Shown here one piece after another: positions 27,885 to 36,712 of a DNA stretch of 64,000 nucleotides. This stretch comes from Sediminicola sp037203765 (GTDB taxonomy: Bacteria; Bacteroidota; Bacteroidia; Flavobacteriales; Flavobacteriaceae): assembly GCF_037203765.1 (NCBI RefSeq), contig NZ_JBBCAS010000003.1:248001-312000 (forward strand), read 5' to 3'. The notes under the pieces are model-generated. The model saw only the letters and a list, made by a program, of their open reading frames with translations, did no database searches and was not told the origin of the DNA. The position numbers were made by a program, and so were the translations under genes. Within the stretch, counting starts at the first letter, position 1, and each line of letters opens with the position of its first letter.

Positions 27885-28796
27885 TTATTTACCTCCTTTA
27901 GTCTGCTCGGAATACGTGCTTTCAAATATCTTGTCCGCATTGGCAGATTCAAAACCATCCCGTCTATGTTTGCGTTCTATGGAAGATGGTTCCAAATGCC
28001 TAAATTCTGGCAGGACCAATCTTTCGGCAAATTCCACATAACTCCCTGCTATTTCCATTTTTTGACCGCCAAAAAACGCTGCTTCCACCATTTTTGCTAT
28101 GGTGCTGCTTTGTTTAAGCAGGCCATCGGGACTGGTCTTGATTTTCCCTCCCGAGGTATTCAAGGAAATCCCTTCAGATTCCAAGAATATATTGAACTTT
28201 TCAACGGTGTTGAATTCCTCGGAAAATTCATGGACACTTATCGTATAGTGGTTCAGGTAATATCTGTTATGGATAACCCATGCCGCGTATTCACTTTCTT
28301 CTGCCAAACTATTGTAATCGGATATGGTAGGGAGTTGCCACAAGGGCCTATAAAAAAAATCACCAACAGCCTGGACATCATTTAGATCCAGGGCATCCAC
28401 TGGGTCCGATGTAATGTGCTTTGTATATTCATGAATGATATTTCGAGATTTTTGGGAAAGATCCTGTACCCGCAATTCACTCAGAAAGATACGCGGATAC
28501 GCATCTGAAGGAGGCGCATACCAATACGCATTTAGTTTTTTGCCTTCAAAAAAATAGTAATCCTTTTTCTCGTATCCGTAATGGAGAAAAATTTTCTCGA
28601 AAGAGGCAATCCCCAAATTTGGGACCCCCAAAGTCCGGAATGCAATATGGTCATTTACAATTTCATTTTCATTATTGATGATGCCACGTGCAATCATGGC
28701 AGCAGTTACCTTTTCCACGTCAGGTACTCTGGTCTTATAAGGAGTGAACAGGGTATCCAATACACGGGCCAAGGGGGAAAAATCATTTGTTATCAT
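27885..28796 (-). CDS. DUF1338 protein, probable 2-oxoadipate dioxygenase/decarboxylase (HglS-like)
   Basis: 303 aa from the ATG at 28796. An upstream in-frame ATG at 28844 would fall in the promoter and is rejected. DUF1338 motifs include DHIAFRTLG, YWYAPP, SELRVQDLS and YTISVHEF, with the His residues expected to ligate iron. Characterised members convert 2-oxoadipate to 2-hydroxyglutarate in lysine catabolism. It is divergent from a LysR gene that is probably its regulator. Together with the downstream kinase/phospho-lyase fusion it suggests a lysine or hydroxylysine breakdown locus. Confidence 0.87.
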   Translation of the reverse strand: MITNDFSPLARVLDTLFTPYKTRVPDVEKVTAAMIARGIINNENEIVNDHIAFRTLGVPNLGIASFEKIFLHYGYEKKDYYFFEGKKLNAYWYAPPSDAYPRIFLSELRVQDLSQKSRNIIHEYTKHITSDPVDALDLNDVQAVGDFFYRPLWQLPTISDYNSLAEESEYAAWVIHNRYYLNHYTISVHEFSEEFNTVEKFNIFLESEGISLNTSGGKIKTSPDGLLKQSSTIAKMVEAAFFGGQKMEIAGSYVEFAERLVLPEFRHLEPSSIERKHRRDGFESANADKIFESTYSEQTKGGK

Positions 28797-28813
28797 AATA
28801 GCGTAATTTTTGA

Positions 28814-28844
28814 CAAAATTAGTCGTACTTTTAATTAGAAACAA
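28814..28844 (-). promoter_or_regulatory. Promoter of the DUF1338 gene
   Basis: On the minus strand a -33 TTG (28844-28842) and a -7 TAATTTTG (28821-28814) are separated by exactly 20 bp, within the Bacteroidota range. The predicted transcript start is only about 10 nt before the ATG at 28796, which supports that start. The promoter sits in the 65-bp gap to the divergent LysR gene, where LysR would bind. Confidence 0.6.
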
Positions 28845-28861
28845 TTGTTATTTAGTGTTAA

Positions 28862-29749
28862 ATGATAAGAAATACTAATCAATTAGAATTAAGATCCCTA
28901 CGCTATTTCTTGGTTTTGGCCGACACATTGCATTATACGCATGCTGCAGAACTATTATTTATATCTCAATCTGCCTTGAGCCAGCATATAAAACAACTTG
29001 AACTTACCTTGGGTTCTCCATTGTTCAATAGGACGAATCGTAAGGTGGCCCTCAACAAAGCCGGCGAATTATTGGTGAAGGAAGCCAATCTAATCTTAAA
29101 GCAGGTAGACCAATCCATGGGCCGATGGCAGTTGTCCTTGACGGGCGTAATGGGCGAGTTGAAAATAGGTTTTGTAGGCTCTGCCATGCAGGGATATCTT
29201 CCTCCTATTATAAAAGAATTTAGCAAAGTCCACCCCCACATCAATTTCTATCTGGAGGAATTCACCAATGCAGAACAATTGAAAGGGCTGGAACAGGAGC
29301 ACTTGGATATTGGCTTTATGCGATCCAATAAAGTACCTTCGGATATACAGTTGAAGTCTGTTTACCGTGAGAATTTTTCCTTGGTATTACCTTTGGAACA
29401 TCCCTTGGATTCTTCCACTTTTACCAATATGGGACAACTTTCTGAAGAGTCTTTTATTCTGTTTCCAAATGAAAACAGCCCCATGTATTATCAGCAAATA
29501 CAGAATCTTTGCGCCGATCATGGGTTTAGCCCCCGTATTTCCCATAAATCCATTCATGGGCCTACCATCTTTAAGTTGGTAGAAAATGCGATGGGAATCG
29601 CCATTGTTCCCAATTCGCTCCGCGATGAGCACAATTATAAAATCAAATTTTTGGAATTGGACCAAGTTCCTTACAAAACGGAATTGTTTGCGGCTTGGAA
29701 AAAGGGAAATGAAAATCCAGCACTTCAGTATTTTTTGGAATTGATTTAA
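28862..29749 (+). CDS. LysR-family transcriptional regulator
   Basis: 295 aa, standard length. The N-terminal winged helix-turn-helix is clear (HYTHAAELLFISQSALSQHI and RTNRKVALNKAG), followed by a periplasmic-binding-protein-like effector domain. It is divergently placed from the DUF1338 gene and 59 bp upstream of the kinase/phospho-lyase fusion, so it likely controls one or both, with a pathway intermediate as effector. Confidence 0.94.
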   Translation: MIRNTNQLELRSLRYFLVLADTLHYTHAAELLFISQSALSQHIKQLELTLGSPLFNRTNRKVALNKAGELLVKEANLILKQVDQSMGRWQLSLTGVMGELKIGFVGSAMQGYLPPIIKEFSKVHPHINFYLEEFTNAEQLKGLEQEHLDIGFMRSNKVPSDIQLKSVYRENFSLVLPLEHPLDSSTFTNMGQLSEESFILFPNENSPMYYQQIQNLCADHGFSPRISHKSIHGPTIFKLVENAMGIAIVPNSLRDEHNYKIKFLELDQVPYKTELFAAWKKGNENPALQYFLELI

Positions 29750-29808
29750 AATTGTTGAATATATTGTATCCTCAAAGGATCATTTGAAGCTTTTAACCAT
29801 TGCCCTTC

Positions 29809-32800
29809 ATGGAAAAAATTGAAATGGATTACAACAAAATCAAGATAACTGCGGAGCAGGCCGAAAGGTTGTGCCAAGAACTTTATAATATAACGGGAAG
29901 TGCGGTAATGCTCCCGGGGGAAATCGATTTTAATTTTAAAATTGTTGATGGCCATGGGGAAGGGTACATTTTAAAAATATCACGTCCCGATGAGAACGTG
30001 GATTATTTGGATTTTCAACAAAAGCTATTGCAACATGTTTGGGATCACGGACAAGGATTGATATGCCCTAAGGTGATCAATGATGTCAATGGGATGTCAA
30101 TCTCTGAATTTAATGACGAAAATGGGCAACTGAGGAAAGTCCGACTCCTATCTTGGATCTCGGGGAGGGTATGGAGTTCTGTAAAGCCTCAGTTGGATGA
30201 CCTTCGCTATAGCCTGGGTGAACAAGCGGGGAAATTGACCAAGGCCTTGCAAGGGTTTGACCATGAAGTAGCGCATAGGCCATTGGATTGGGATTTGGGG
30301 CAAGCTGCTTGGACAGAAGCCCATATTGATTTGTTTAAGGGTGAAGAAAGGGAAATTATATTGGCATTTCAGGAAGAATTCAAAAAGGCCCAACCTACCT
30401 ATTCCAAACTTAGAAGAGCGGTGGTCCATAATGATGCCAACGACAACAACATTATTGTTTCCGAAAATCTCTTGGATCCTAGTGTGATTTCGGCCATAGA
30501 TTTTGGGGATGCAGTTTATACCCAGGTCATCAATGATCTGGCAATTGCCTGTGCCTATGCCATCATGCGGCACAACGATCCACTGGCAGCGGCTTTGCCC
30601 ATTGTAAAAGGGTACCATAGTGCTTTTCCCTTGACCGCAGACGAATTGGAGCAATTGTATCTTGCCATCGCCATGCGGCTGGTCATTTCAGTAACAAAAT
30701 CGGCCATCAATAAAGTTAAGGAACCAGATAACCATTATCTGCTGGTAAGTGAAAAACCTGCATGGGAACTACTTCAAAAATGGAAATTCGTCGACGCTGA
30801 ATTTGCCCATTATAGTTTTAGGGCTGTTTGCGGATTTAGTGCTCACCCAAATGAGGAGGAATTTTCAAAATGGGCAAACCAACAATCATTCTACTTGGAA
30901 AATTTGTTTCCATCCATCAAATCCAACGAAGTGCATCATCTCGACCTGAGTGTGTCCAGTACTTGGATAGGGCACGAAAAGGATTTTAACGATCTGGACT
31001 ACTTTCAGTTCAAGATCAATAGATTGCAAGGTCAACAACCAACAAAAACACTTGCAGGAGGGTATTTGGAACCAAGACCTATTTATACTTCGGACGCCTA
31101 TGATAAAATCGGGAATAAAGGACGGGAAAGTAGGACCATACATTTAGGGATCGATTTTTGGTTGCCGGCAATGACACCGGTCCACGCGCTTTTTAAAGGA
31201 GAGGTAGTGGCCGCAGTTAACGATGCAGGGGACAAGGAATATGGAGGTCTGGTAATTTTGAAACATAAAGAGGATGATTTGGAATTTTATACCCTTTATG
31301 GTCATTTAACGGTTGACAGTGCCTTAAAAAATAGCATTGGTGATAAGATTAATGTGGGAGATATTATCGGTGAGCTAGGAAGTTATCCTGAAAACGGGAA
31401 TTGGGCGGCCCATCTCCATTTTCAAGTAATGCTGTCCATGCTTAACTACAAAGTAGATTATCCTGGAGTGGCTTACTACAATCAAATTGAAGTATGGAAA
31501 AGCATTTGCCCAGATCCCAATTTATTGTTCAAATCAGAGGCCCTGCGTGCCAATAGTGCTACTTCCAATGATGATATCATTGCCTTTAGAAAGCAACATT
31601 TGGGCAAGAGTCTCAGCTTACAATACAAAACCCCCATTAAAATGGTTCGGGGAGCCGGACAATATCTTTTGGATCAGTATGGCAGAAAATATTTGGATAC
31701 CGTAAACAATGTGGCGCATGCAGGGCATGAACATCCAGAGGTGGTCAGGGCCGGGCAGGAGCAGATGGCTCTGATCAACACCAATACCCGCTATTTGCAC
31801 GAAAACATTAATAACTTGGCAAAAGAGTTGTTGGAGACCCTTCCGCCAGAATTGAGTGTACTTCATTTTGTGAACTCCGGGAGTGAGGCGAATGAATTGG
31901 CCATAAGAATGGTAAGGACCGTTACGGGAGAGCAGGATATCTTGGCCTCAGAGGTTGGTTACCATGGCAATACCAATACCTGTATCGACATCAGCTCCTA
32001 TAAGTTTGATGGTAAGGGAGGACAAGGAGCACCGGAGCATACCCATATTTTTCCTCTGCCCGATGCGTTTAGAGGTAAATATAGGGGAGACCATACAGGG
32101 AACTCCTATGCAGATGAGGTTCAAAGGCAAATCTTAAATATTCACGGCAAAGGGCGCAATGTAGGCGGATTTATCATAGAACCTATAATCAGTTGTGGGG
32201 GCCAAATAGTCCTGCCTAAGGGGTTTTTGGAAAGGGCATATGAATATGTCAGGGCTGCAGGCGGACTTTGTATTTCAGATGAGGTACAGGTAGGTTGTGG
32301 AAGAATGGGTAAAACCTTCTGGGGCTTCCAATTATATGATGTGATTCCGGACATAATTACAATTGGAAAACCTTTGGGAAACGGTCACCCTTTGGCCGCG
32401 GTAGCCTGTACACAAGAGGTAGCTGAAAAGTTCGCCAATGGGATGGAGTTTTTCAACACCTTTGGGGGTAATCCGGTTTCTTGTGCCATAGGAACGGAAG
32501 TAATCAGGATAGTAAAACGGGAGAAATTGCAAGCCCGCGCCTTGGAAGTGGGGACCTATTTGAAATTGGAACTTAATAAATTGGCTGTAGAATTTCCTAT
32601 TATCGGCGACGTAAGGGGTGAGGGCCTGTTTTTGGGCATTGAATTGGTAGATTCATCCTTGAAGCCCTTGGCAGAGCAGACAGATTATTTGGCCAATAGG
32701 ATGAAAGACCACGGTATTCTTATGAGTACGGATGGTCCAGATCATAATGTCTTGAAAATTAAACCACCCATGGTCTTTACGAGGGAAAATGCCGAAGAAC

Positions 32801-32877
32801 TGATCTTTTATCTAAGAAAGATCCTAGCGGAAGATTATATGGAAATGGAAAAGGTATTTGATGATGAAATTTCATAG
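29809..32877 (+). CDS. Three-domain fusion: APH-type kinase, M23 peptidase-like, class III PLP phospho-lyase
   Basis: 1022 aa; ATG at 29809 preferred over the TTG at 29800 (29824 also possible). Residues ~10-340: aminoglycoside/choline-kinase-like domain with HND at 207-209 in the Brenner motif (HNDANDNN) and IDFGD. Residues ~400-580: LytM/M23 domain with both zinc motifs, HLGID (His445) and HLH (535-537), yet no signal peptide. Residues ~600-1010: class III aminotransferase fold with SDEVQ and the PLP lysine in IGKPLGNG (Lys854). Kinase plus this PLP family corresponds to hydroxylysine kinase plus 5-phosphohydroxylysine phospho-lyase, or the ethanolamine-phosphate version. Substrate is inferred, not shown. 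Confidence 0.85.
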   Translation: MEKIEMDYNKIKITAEQAERLCQELYNITGSAVMLPGEIDFNFKIVDGHGEGYILKISRPDENVDYLDFQQKLLQHVWDHGQGLICPKVINDVNGMSISEFNDENGQLRKVRLLSWISGRVWSSVKPQLDDLRYSLGEQAGKLTKALQGFDHEVAHRPLDWDLGQAAWTEAHIDLFKGEEREIILAFQEEFKKAQPTYSKLRRAVVHNDANDNNIIVSENLLDPSVISAIDFGDAVYTQVINDLAIACAYAIMRHNDPLAAALPIVKGYHSAFPLTADELEQLYLAIAMRLVISVTKSAINKVKEPDNHYLLVSEKPAWELLQKWKFVDAEFAHYSFRAVCGFSAHPNEEEFSKWANQQSFYLENLFPSIKSNEVHHLDLSVSSTWIGHEKDFNDLDYFQFKINRLQGQQPTKTLAGGYLEPRPIYTSDAYDKIGNKGRESRTIHLGIDFWLPAMTPVHALFKGEVVAAVNDAGDKEYGGLVILKHKEDDLEFYTLYGHLTVDSALKNSIGDKINVGDIIGELGSYPENGNWAAHLHFQVMLSMLNYKVDYPGVAYYNQIEVWKSICPDPNLLFKSEALRANSATSNDDIIAFRKQHLGKSLSLQYKTPIKMVRGAGQYLLDQYGRKYLDTVNNVAHAGHEHPEVVRAGQEQMALINTNTRYLHENINNLAKELLETLPPELSVLHFVNSGSEANELAIRMVRTVTGEQDILASEVGYHGNTNTCIDISSYKFDGKGGQGAPEHTHIFPLPDAFRGKYRGDHTGNSYADEVQRQILNIHGKGRNVGGFIIEPIISCGGQIVLPKGFLERAYEYVRAAGGLCISDEVQVGCGRMGKTFWGFQLYDVIPDIITIGKPLGNGHPLAAVACTQEVAEKFANGMEFFNTFGGNPVSCAIGTEVIRIVKREKLQARALEVGTYLKLELNKLAVEFPIIGDVRGEGLFLGIELVDSSLKPLAEQTDYLANRMKDHGILMSTDGPDHNVLKIKPPMVFTRENAEELIFYLRKILAEDYMEMEKVFDDEIS

Positions 32878-32946
32878 CCTAACAACCTAAAGTCGGTACA
32901 GCACTATAGTTTTTATAAAAAATGGTTGAATGACGCATAGCGGGCT

Positions 32947-34212
32947 TCACTCAGTTTTGATTTCTTGGGGAGTGCCCGCATCTATCAATTCCAAGGCTCC
33001 TTCTATATAGATTTCCCCCGTCATTTCTCCGAGGTTGACCTCGCTGATGTAATTATAGCGAGCAAAACTCATAAAATCCACTTTGGTCATCATATATCCG
33101 AAGGCATCATTGGTCAGGCCAAAAAGAAAGGCATGTTCTGTCTTCATTTTTCGCTTTAGGTAAAATCCTATATTGGGGAGTGCTTCCCCTGGAACGGTCA
33201 AGATTTTGGCTGAACCAATTTCCAACAGGTTGATTCTAGACGAAATATGGCCATTATCAATGAACTTCCTACTATAGGGAGCGTTACTTAATAAAGAGGC
33301 TTTTGAAGGTGAGTCTATAGGGAATTGAAGGGTTTTATGGGTACAAAGGAGTACTGGATCTCGTTGGATCTCTCCTTCATTCACAATTCTTAGGGCCTCA
33401 TCGGCAAGAAGGTGCCCAATACGTTCACATTCTTTCCAATCGGTAGATTTTTTGCCGTCCGCCCTTCGATTGTCTGCCGTAATCATACCTCCTAGGGCCC
33501 CATTGAAAAAAAAGGCCATACCTCCTGTCCGTTCCTCAATCCTTGTATACAATGGGCCACAAAGGTCTGGACTGAGTATGCCTTGTTCATTTCCGATTAT
33601 TTCGGGATGGATAGCAAAGTTCACTAGTGTTGCTATTACCTCATTGTTGGTGTTCAGCGCCTGAATTACGCCACAGCGTGGATCGTAGAGCTTAGGTGCA
33701 TAATAGTTATAGGCTATACCATCGGCCGCTTTGCCCACAGCAATCCTCAAGTTGGCGGTGACCAGGTTTTTCTTGGCCTCATTTACAGCATCCGCTATCT
33801 GTGTGGCGGCCCATTTCAAATAGATGGTATCTGCCCGAATATGTCCTTTTTCGTCGGGATAGGCGTAAGCGTCAGGGGCACTGTGGGTATGGGTGGATGA
33901 AAGGAGTATGTTCTCCGGCGGGATGCCTTTGATACTGGACCGTGAAATATCTCCCAATCCCGCTGGCCAACCTAGGTTATCAATACTGACCATGGCAATT
34001 CTCACTTTTCCTTTTTCCATGACCATGGCACGAACCGTCAATTCCCCAAGCTTTTGGGTGGTGGGCAGCGGAGCATCTAAACCACCGGAAACTGAAATCA
34101 GGGGATCTGGGGTAATGTTCCTCATCGCTACCCCTACTTTAAATGTTTGTCCATAGCAACCGGCCTGTAGCAAGAAAAAGCAAAGGAAAATATGGATCGG
34201 ATTGATTTTCAT
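32947..34212 (-). CDS. Secreted neutral-ceramidase-like protein (N-terminal domain only)
   Basis: 421 aa with a signal peptide ending near CYGQ; a Cys at residue 19 is not in an ideal lipobox. It matches the N-terminal domain of neutral/alkaline ceramidases: VGVAMRNITPD, the metal-binding STHTHSAPD and FAIHPEI. The C-terminal domain of true ceramidases (about 650-700 aa) is absent. The GDVSPN-type nucleophile motif is replaced by NGALGGMITADN, so the usual serine is not evident. It may be a metal-dependent hydrolase acting on lipids or another substrate. Confidence 0.8.
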   Translation of the reverse strand: MKINPIHIFLCFFLLQAGCYGQTFKVGVAMRNITPDPLISVSGGLDAPLPTTQKLGELTVRAMVMEKGKVRIAMVSIDNLGWPAGLGDISRSSIKGIPPENILLSSTHTHSAPDAYAYPDEKGHIRADTIYLKWAATQIADAVNEAKKNLVTANLRIAVGKAADGIAYNYYAPKLYDPRCGVIQALNTNNEVIATLVNFAIHPEIIGNEQGILSPDLCGPLYTRIEERTGGMAFFFNGALGGMITADNRRADGKKSTDWKECERIGHLLADEALRIVNEGEIQRDPVLLCTHKTLQFPIDSPSKASLLSNAPYSRKFIDNGHISSRINLLEIGSAKILTVPGEALPNIGFYLKRKMKTEHAFLFGLTNDAFGYMMTKVDFMSFARYNYISEVNLGEMTGEIYIEGALELIDAGTPQEIKTE

Positions 34213-34757
34213 ATGCGGTTTGTATCTTGATTAGACCTGAGCTCACTTTATAGAGATGCCTAATTTATATAATCTAATCTAAAAATGTCAAGTTTTTACC
34301 AAGATCTCCTTTTTTGAGAATTAGCACGAGCATGGCAGGAAGCCTCATAAAGGGTATATGTAGTGTCGTTGTTAGAATTTTAGTCAATTATTTTTACGTT
34401 TGAGATCTTGTGGAGTACCACTACAAAGAAGGTTTCAAGTTTACGAATTTCACATATTTAGGATAATATCCAACTATGGGAACCCTCCGATTTGGACCTT
34501 AAATGTTCTAAAGAGCCTTCTTTCAGTTATCCTTTAGGGGTATTTACAAAGGAAAATGCCGAAGAACTGATCTTTTACCTACGGAGAATATGTAGCGAGG
34601 ATTTTATGAAATCGTTTTAACAACAGGGGATCATAAGGATTGGTCCAAAACCAAATGATAGTCAGGGCCATCCATATTTTATTTAATGGTAGCTTCTTTC
34701 TCTTTGGTCGGGAAGGATTGTTTAGGGCGTACCGATGAAAAAGAATCAGGGCTCATC
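34213..34757. other. Intergenic region with lyase gene remnant
   Basis: About 545 bp. It contains a decayed copy of the 3' end of the phospho-lyase gene (listed separately). The part next to the ceramidase-like gene should carry its promoter; I see no convincing box. Confidence 0.6.
34476..34620 (+). pseudogene. Decayed fragment of a class III phospho-lyase 3' end
   Basis: The last 27 codons read VFTKENAEELIFYLRR then SEDF and a stop, matching the C-terminus of the intact fusion protein (VFTRENAEELIFYLRK, AEDY). A 27-nt stretch is identical between 34551-34577 and 32784-32810. Upstream to about 34476 the similarity continues but is broken by stops and gaps. There is no start codon or domain left, so this is a remnant of a duplicated gene. 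It and the intact gene bracket the ceramidase-like gene as direct repeats. Confidence 0.85.
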
Positions 34758-35420
34758 TTAATGGTTGATTTCGTCCTGTCTTAAAACCCCAGAAAATTCG
34801 TCCTTTTCAAAATCTTCATTGTTCATCCAGTAATCGGAGGATATGATTTGATATTGATGCTCCCCATTGGGTATCAATTCCCATATGATGTTATGGGCAT
34901 CACTGAGTTCTTGGTCAGAATCGAGTTTTTCGTCAAATAATCTTTTCAATAAACTTCTATCGGAAAGCAGGTCACTGATGCATCGTAGTACCACTTCCTT
35001 GTTAATGACAACCTTATCCTTGAAAAAAAGTTCGATATCGATTTGGGAAGCTATGGTCCTAGGAAATTTACCATTATAGGCATCATGTAATAATTGGTTG
35101 ATATTGAATAAGGGATAATGTAATGAGATGTCAGGATACTCTTCAGCTACCTTATCCTGAAGTATTTCGTGGGCCAAATTTTTTATCTGCCCGGGCTTTA
35201 GGATATCCGATAGTTTGTAGTCCAAGACAATTGCCGCAGCTTCGGCAGGATCGTAATCGGAGATGGCCAAAGATAGCATTTCGATTAGTTCATTTTCAGC
35301 AATACTTTTAGCATCGGGAAATTCAAAAAGTTCCAGTAATTTGATATAATCTTCTTTGGACCAGTACCCTTCTATTTTTGATATGGATTTTATTTTTCTA
35401 AGTTTTATTTGAAAATTCAT
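34758..35420 (-). CDS. Conserved hypothetical protein
   Basis: 220 aa, mostly helical and acidic, without signal peptide or membrane segment. I recognise no domain. The sequence starts MNFQIKLRKIKSISKIEGYW and the C-terminal part is rich in acidic residues. It has good codon structure and a clear ATG, so it is probably real. It follows another helical unknown on the same strand. Confidence 0.65.
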   Translation of the reverse strand: MNFQIKLRKIKSISKIEGYWSKEDYIKLLELFEFPDAKSIAENELIEMLSLAISDYDPAEAAAIVLDYKLSDILKPGQIKNLAHEILQDKVAEEYPDISLHYPLFNINQLLHDAYNGKFPRTIASQIDIELFFKDKVVINKEVVLRCISDLLSDRSLLKRLFDEKLDSDQELSDAHNIIWELIPNGEHQYQIISSDYWMNNEDFEKDEFSGVLRQDEINH

Positions 35421-35646
35421 GGATTTTTGTGGAATTAAGTGAATCTATTGTAATCTCAAACATTGATAATATGAATACACACCTTTATAGGTTCTATTAT
35501 TTTTTTCTATGTTAAAGCTACAACAAAATATCAGTTGTTCTTCTACAACTTTTTGAGCGACAAAGTTGTTTGTTTTCCTTAATTTGGTTTTTGGACTTAG
35601 GTATGGTAAGGGAATGGTCTTATTGGATAAAAAGGGTTTTTCCAGT

Positions 35647-36150
35647 CTAAAAGTTTTTCTTCATCATTTTTAAAATGGACCTTTTTACCCCAGGGGATAA
35701 AGAATCCAGGTACATGTTTTGGGTGAGAAGTACTACCTCTTTATTTAGGTCTGGATATTTGTGGGCTATTTTAGAGATATATTTAAAGGCAGTAAACCTA
35801 ACGGAGGGTTTCTTGTTTGTCTGTTCCCATAAAGACACGCATAGATCGTATAAAATGCCCTCCTGCACGTCATTAAGTTGCATTTTCATTAGAATTTTTA
35901 TCAGTTCCCGCTGATGCCCATCCGATTTATTGGGAATATTATCCAGTATTCTTTGAATATGTTTTTGAACATGGCGGTCATTTTTATCAATACAGCTCCA
36001 CAACAACCAAGCTGCCCTCCAAGAATAGGGCTGCTTGTCCGCAATAGCCAAATTGATGGCCTCATCATAATATTCAGGATGTGCTTGCAAGAAGGAAATC
36101 ATTTCTGCTTTATGCGTATGGGTCAAAACGTATTCCAATTTGGTCTCCAT
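35647..36150 (-). CDS. Helical-repeat (HEAT-like) hypothetical protein
   Basis: 167 aa, entirely alpha-helical in pattern, with repeats of the type found in HEAT/armadillo proteins (PYSWRAAWLLWSCID; PSVRFTAFKYISKIA). Cytosolic. Probably a protein-binding scaffold; no enzyme motif. An 8-bp perfect inverted repeat at 35545-35569 lies downstream of it but lacks a T-tail on this strand. Confidence 0.7.
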   Translation of the reverse strand: METKLEYVLTHTHKAEMISFLQAHPEYYDEAINLAIADKQPYSWRAAWLLWSCIDKNDRHVQKHIQRILDNIPNKSDGHQRELIKILMKMQLNDVQEGILYDLCVSLWEQTNKKPSVRFTAFKYISKIAHKYPDLNKEVVLLTQNMYLDSLSPGVKRSILKMMKKNF

Positions 36151-36315
36151 AATACTTCAACTAATATTTTGTTCAGGGAAACCCCAATGCGAAGGCCATA
36201 ATATAAGAAGATCTGCCTGGTGGGTTGTTGATCCGAAAATTTTGGAATCAAGTCCCAGATTTTTCATGAAATGGTATTTGGAGAAGAAGACTGCTACTTA
36301 CCCAAAACGGAATTC

Positions 36316-36480
36316 TCACTTTAGAGCATCCATAATAACACCAGCGACAACCCCAATAATCAACCCAAACAAAAGACCAAATGATACACCGTGACTCATA
36401 TTCCCCGTTACGCTACCATAGATAATTCCAAGTAGTAATCCAATAATAAAGCCGTAGGCGATAAATTTAACATTGATCAT
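36316..36480 (-). CDS. Small glycine-rich membrane protein (54 aa)
   Basis: A short frame from the ATG at 36480 gives MINVKFIAYGFIIGLLLGII, a YGSVTGNMSHG turn, then a second hydrophobic helix (FGLLFGLIIGVVAGVIM) and DALK. Two helices with GxxxG spacing separated by a short loop are typical of small flavobacterial membrane proteins. Its length is easily missed by gene callers. Function unknown. Confidence 0.65.
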   Translation of the reverse strand: MINVKFIAYGFIIGLLLGIIYGSVTGNMSHGVSFGLLFGLIIGVVAGVIMDALK

Positions 36481-36712
36481 TAGAAGTATTTTAAAGGTTA
36501 TGGCTCGTTTTGGTCAAAAAAGGTACAAAAACTAAAAATACCATCAAAATATGGGTTGCTTGGTAGAGCACTATCAGCTTAATCCCGGAGATAATCGTTT
36601 CATAGATGAAGAGAATTGGCCATAGTTATAATCTATGGAATTCAGCATTTGGATAGAATTTATTTTGGTAAATTTAGACTTTGAAGTTGAAAATTATAAA
36701 AACCTAATTGAA

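Noticed and set aside
27804..28385. 193-codon plus-strand frame opposite the DUF1338 gene
   Set aside because: It is antisense to a gene with clear family motifs and begins inside the DUF1338 terminator.
28797..28844. Upstream start of the DUF1338 gene at 28844
   Set aside because: It coincides with the -33 element of a well-spaced promoter, so it cannot be in the mRNA.
32947..34212. Idea that the ceramidase-like gene supplies sphingosine-derived phosphoethanolamine to the phospho-lyase
   Set aside because: Attractive, but the gene lacks the usual nucleophile motif and appears to lie between duplicated lyase ends, so the adjacency may be accidental; no sphingosine kinase or lyase is present.
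35545..35569. Perfect 8-bp inverted repeat between two hypothetical genes
   Set aside because: It has no T-tail on the coding strand, so I did not call it a terminator; it could be an operator but there is no further evidence.
36635..36712. Upstream extension of katG
   Set aside because: The hydrophobic AT-rich residues do not match KatG N-termini and the ATG at 36713 gives normal length.
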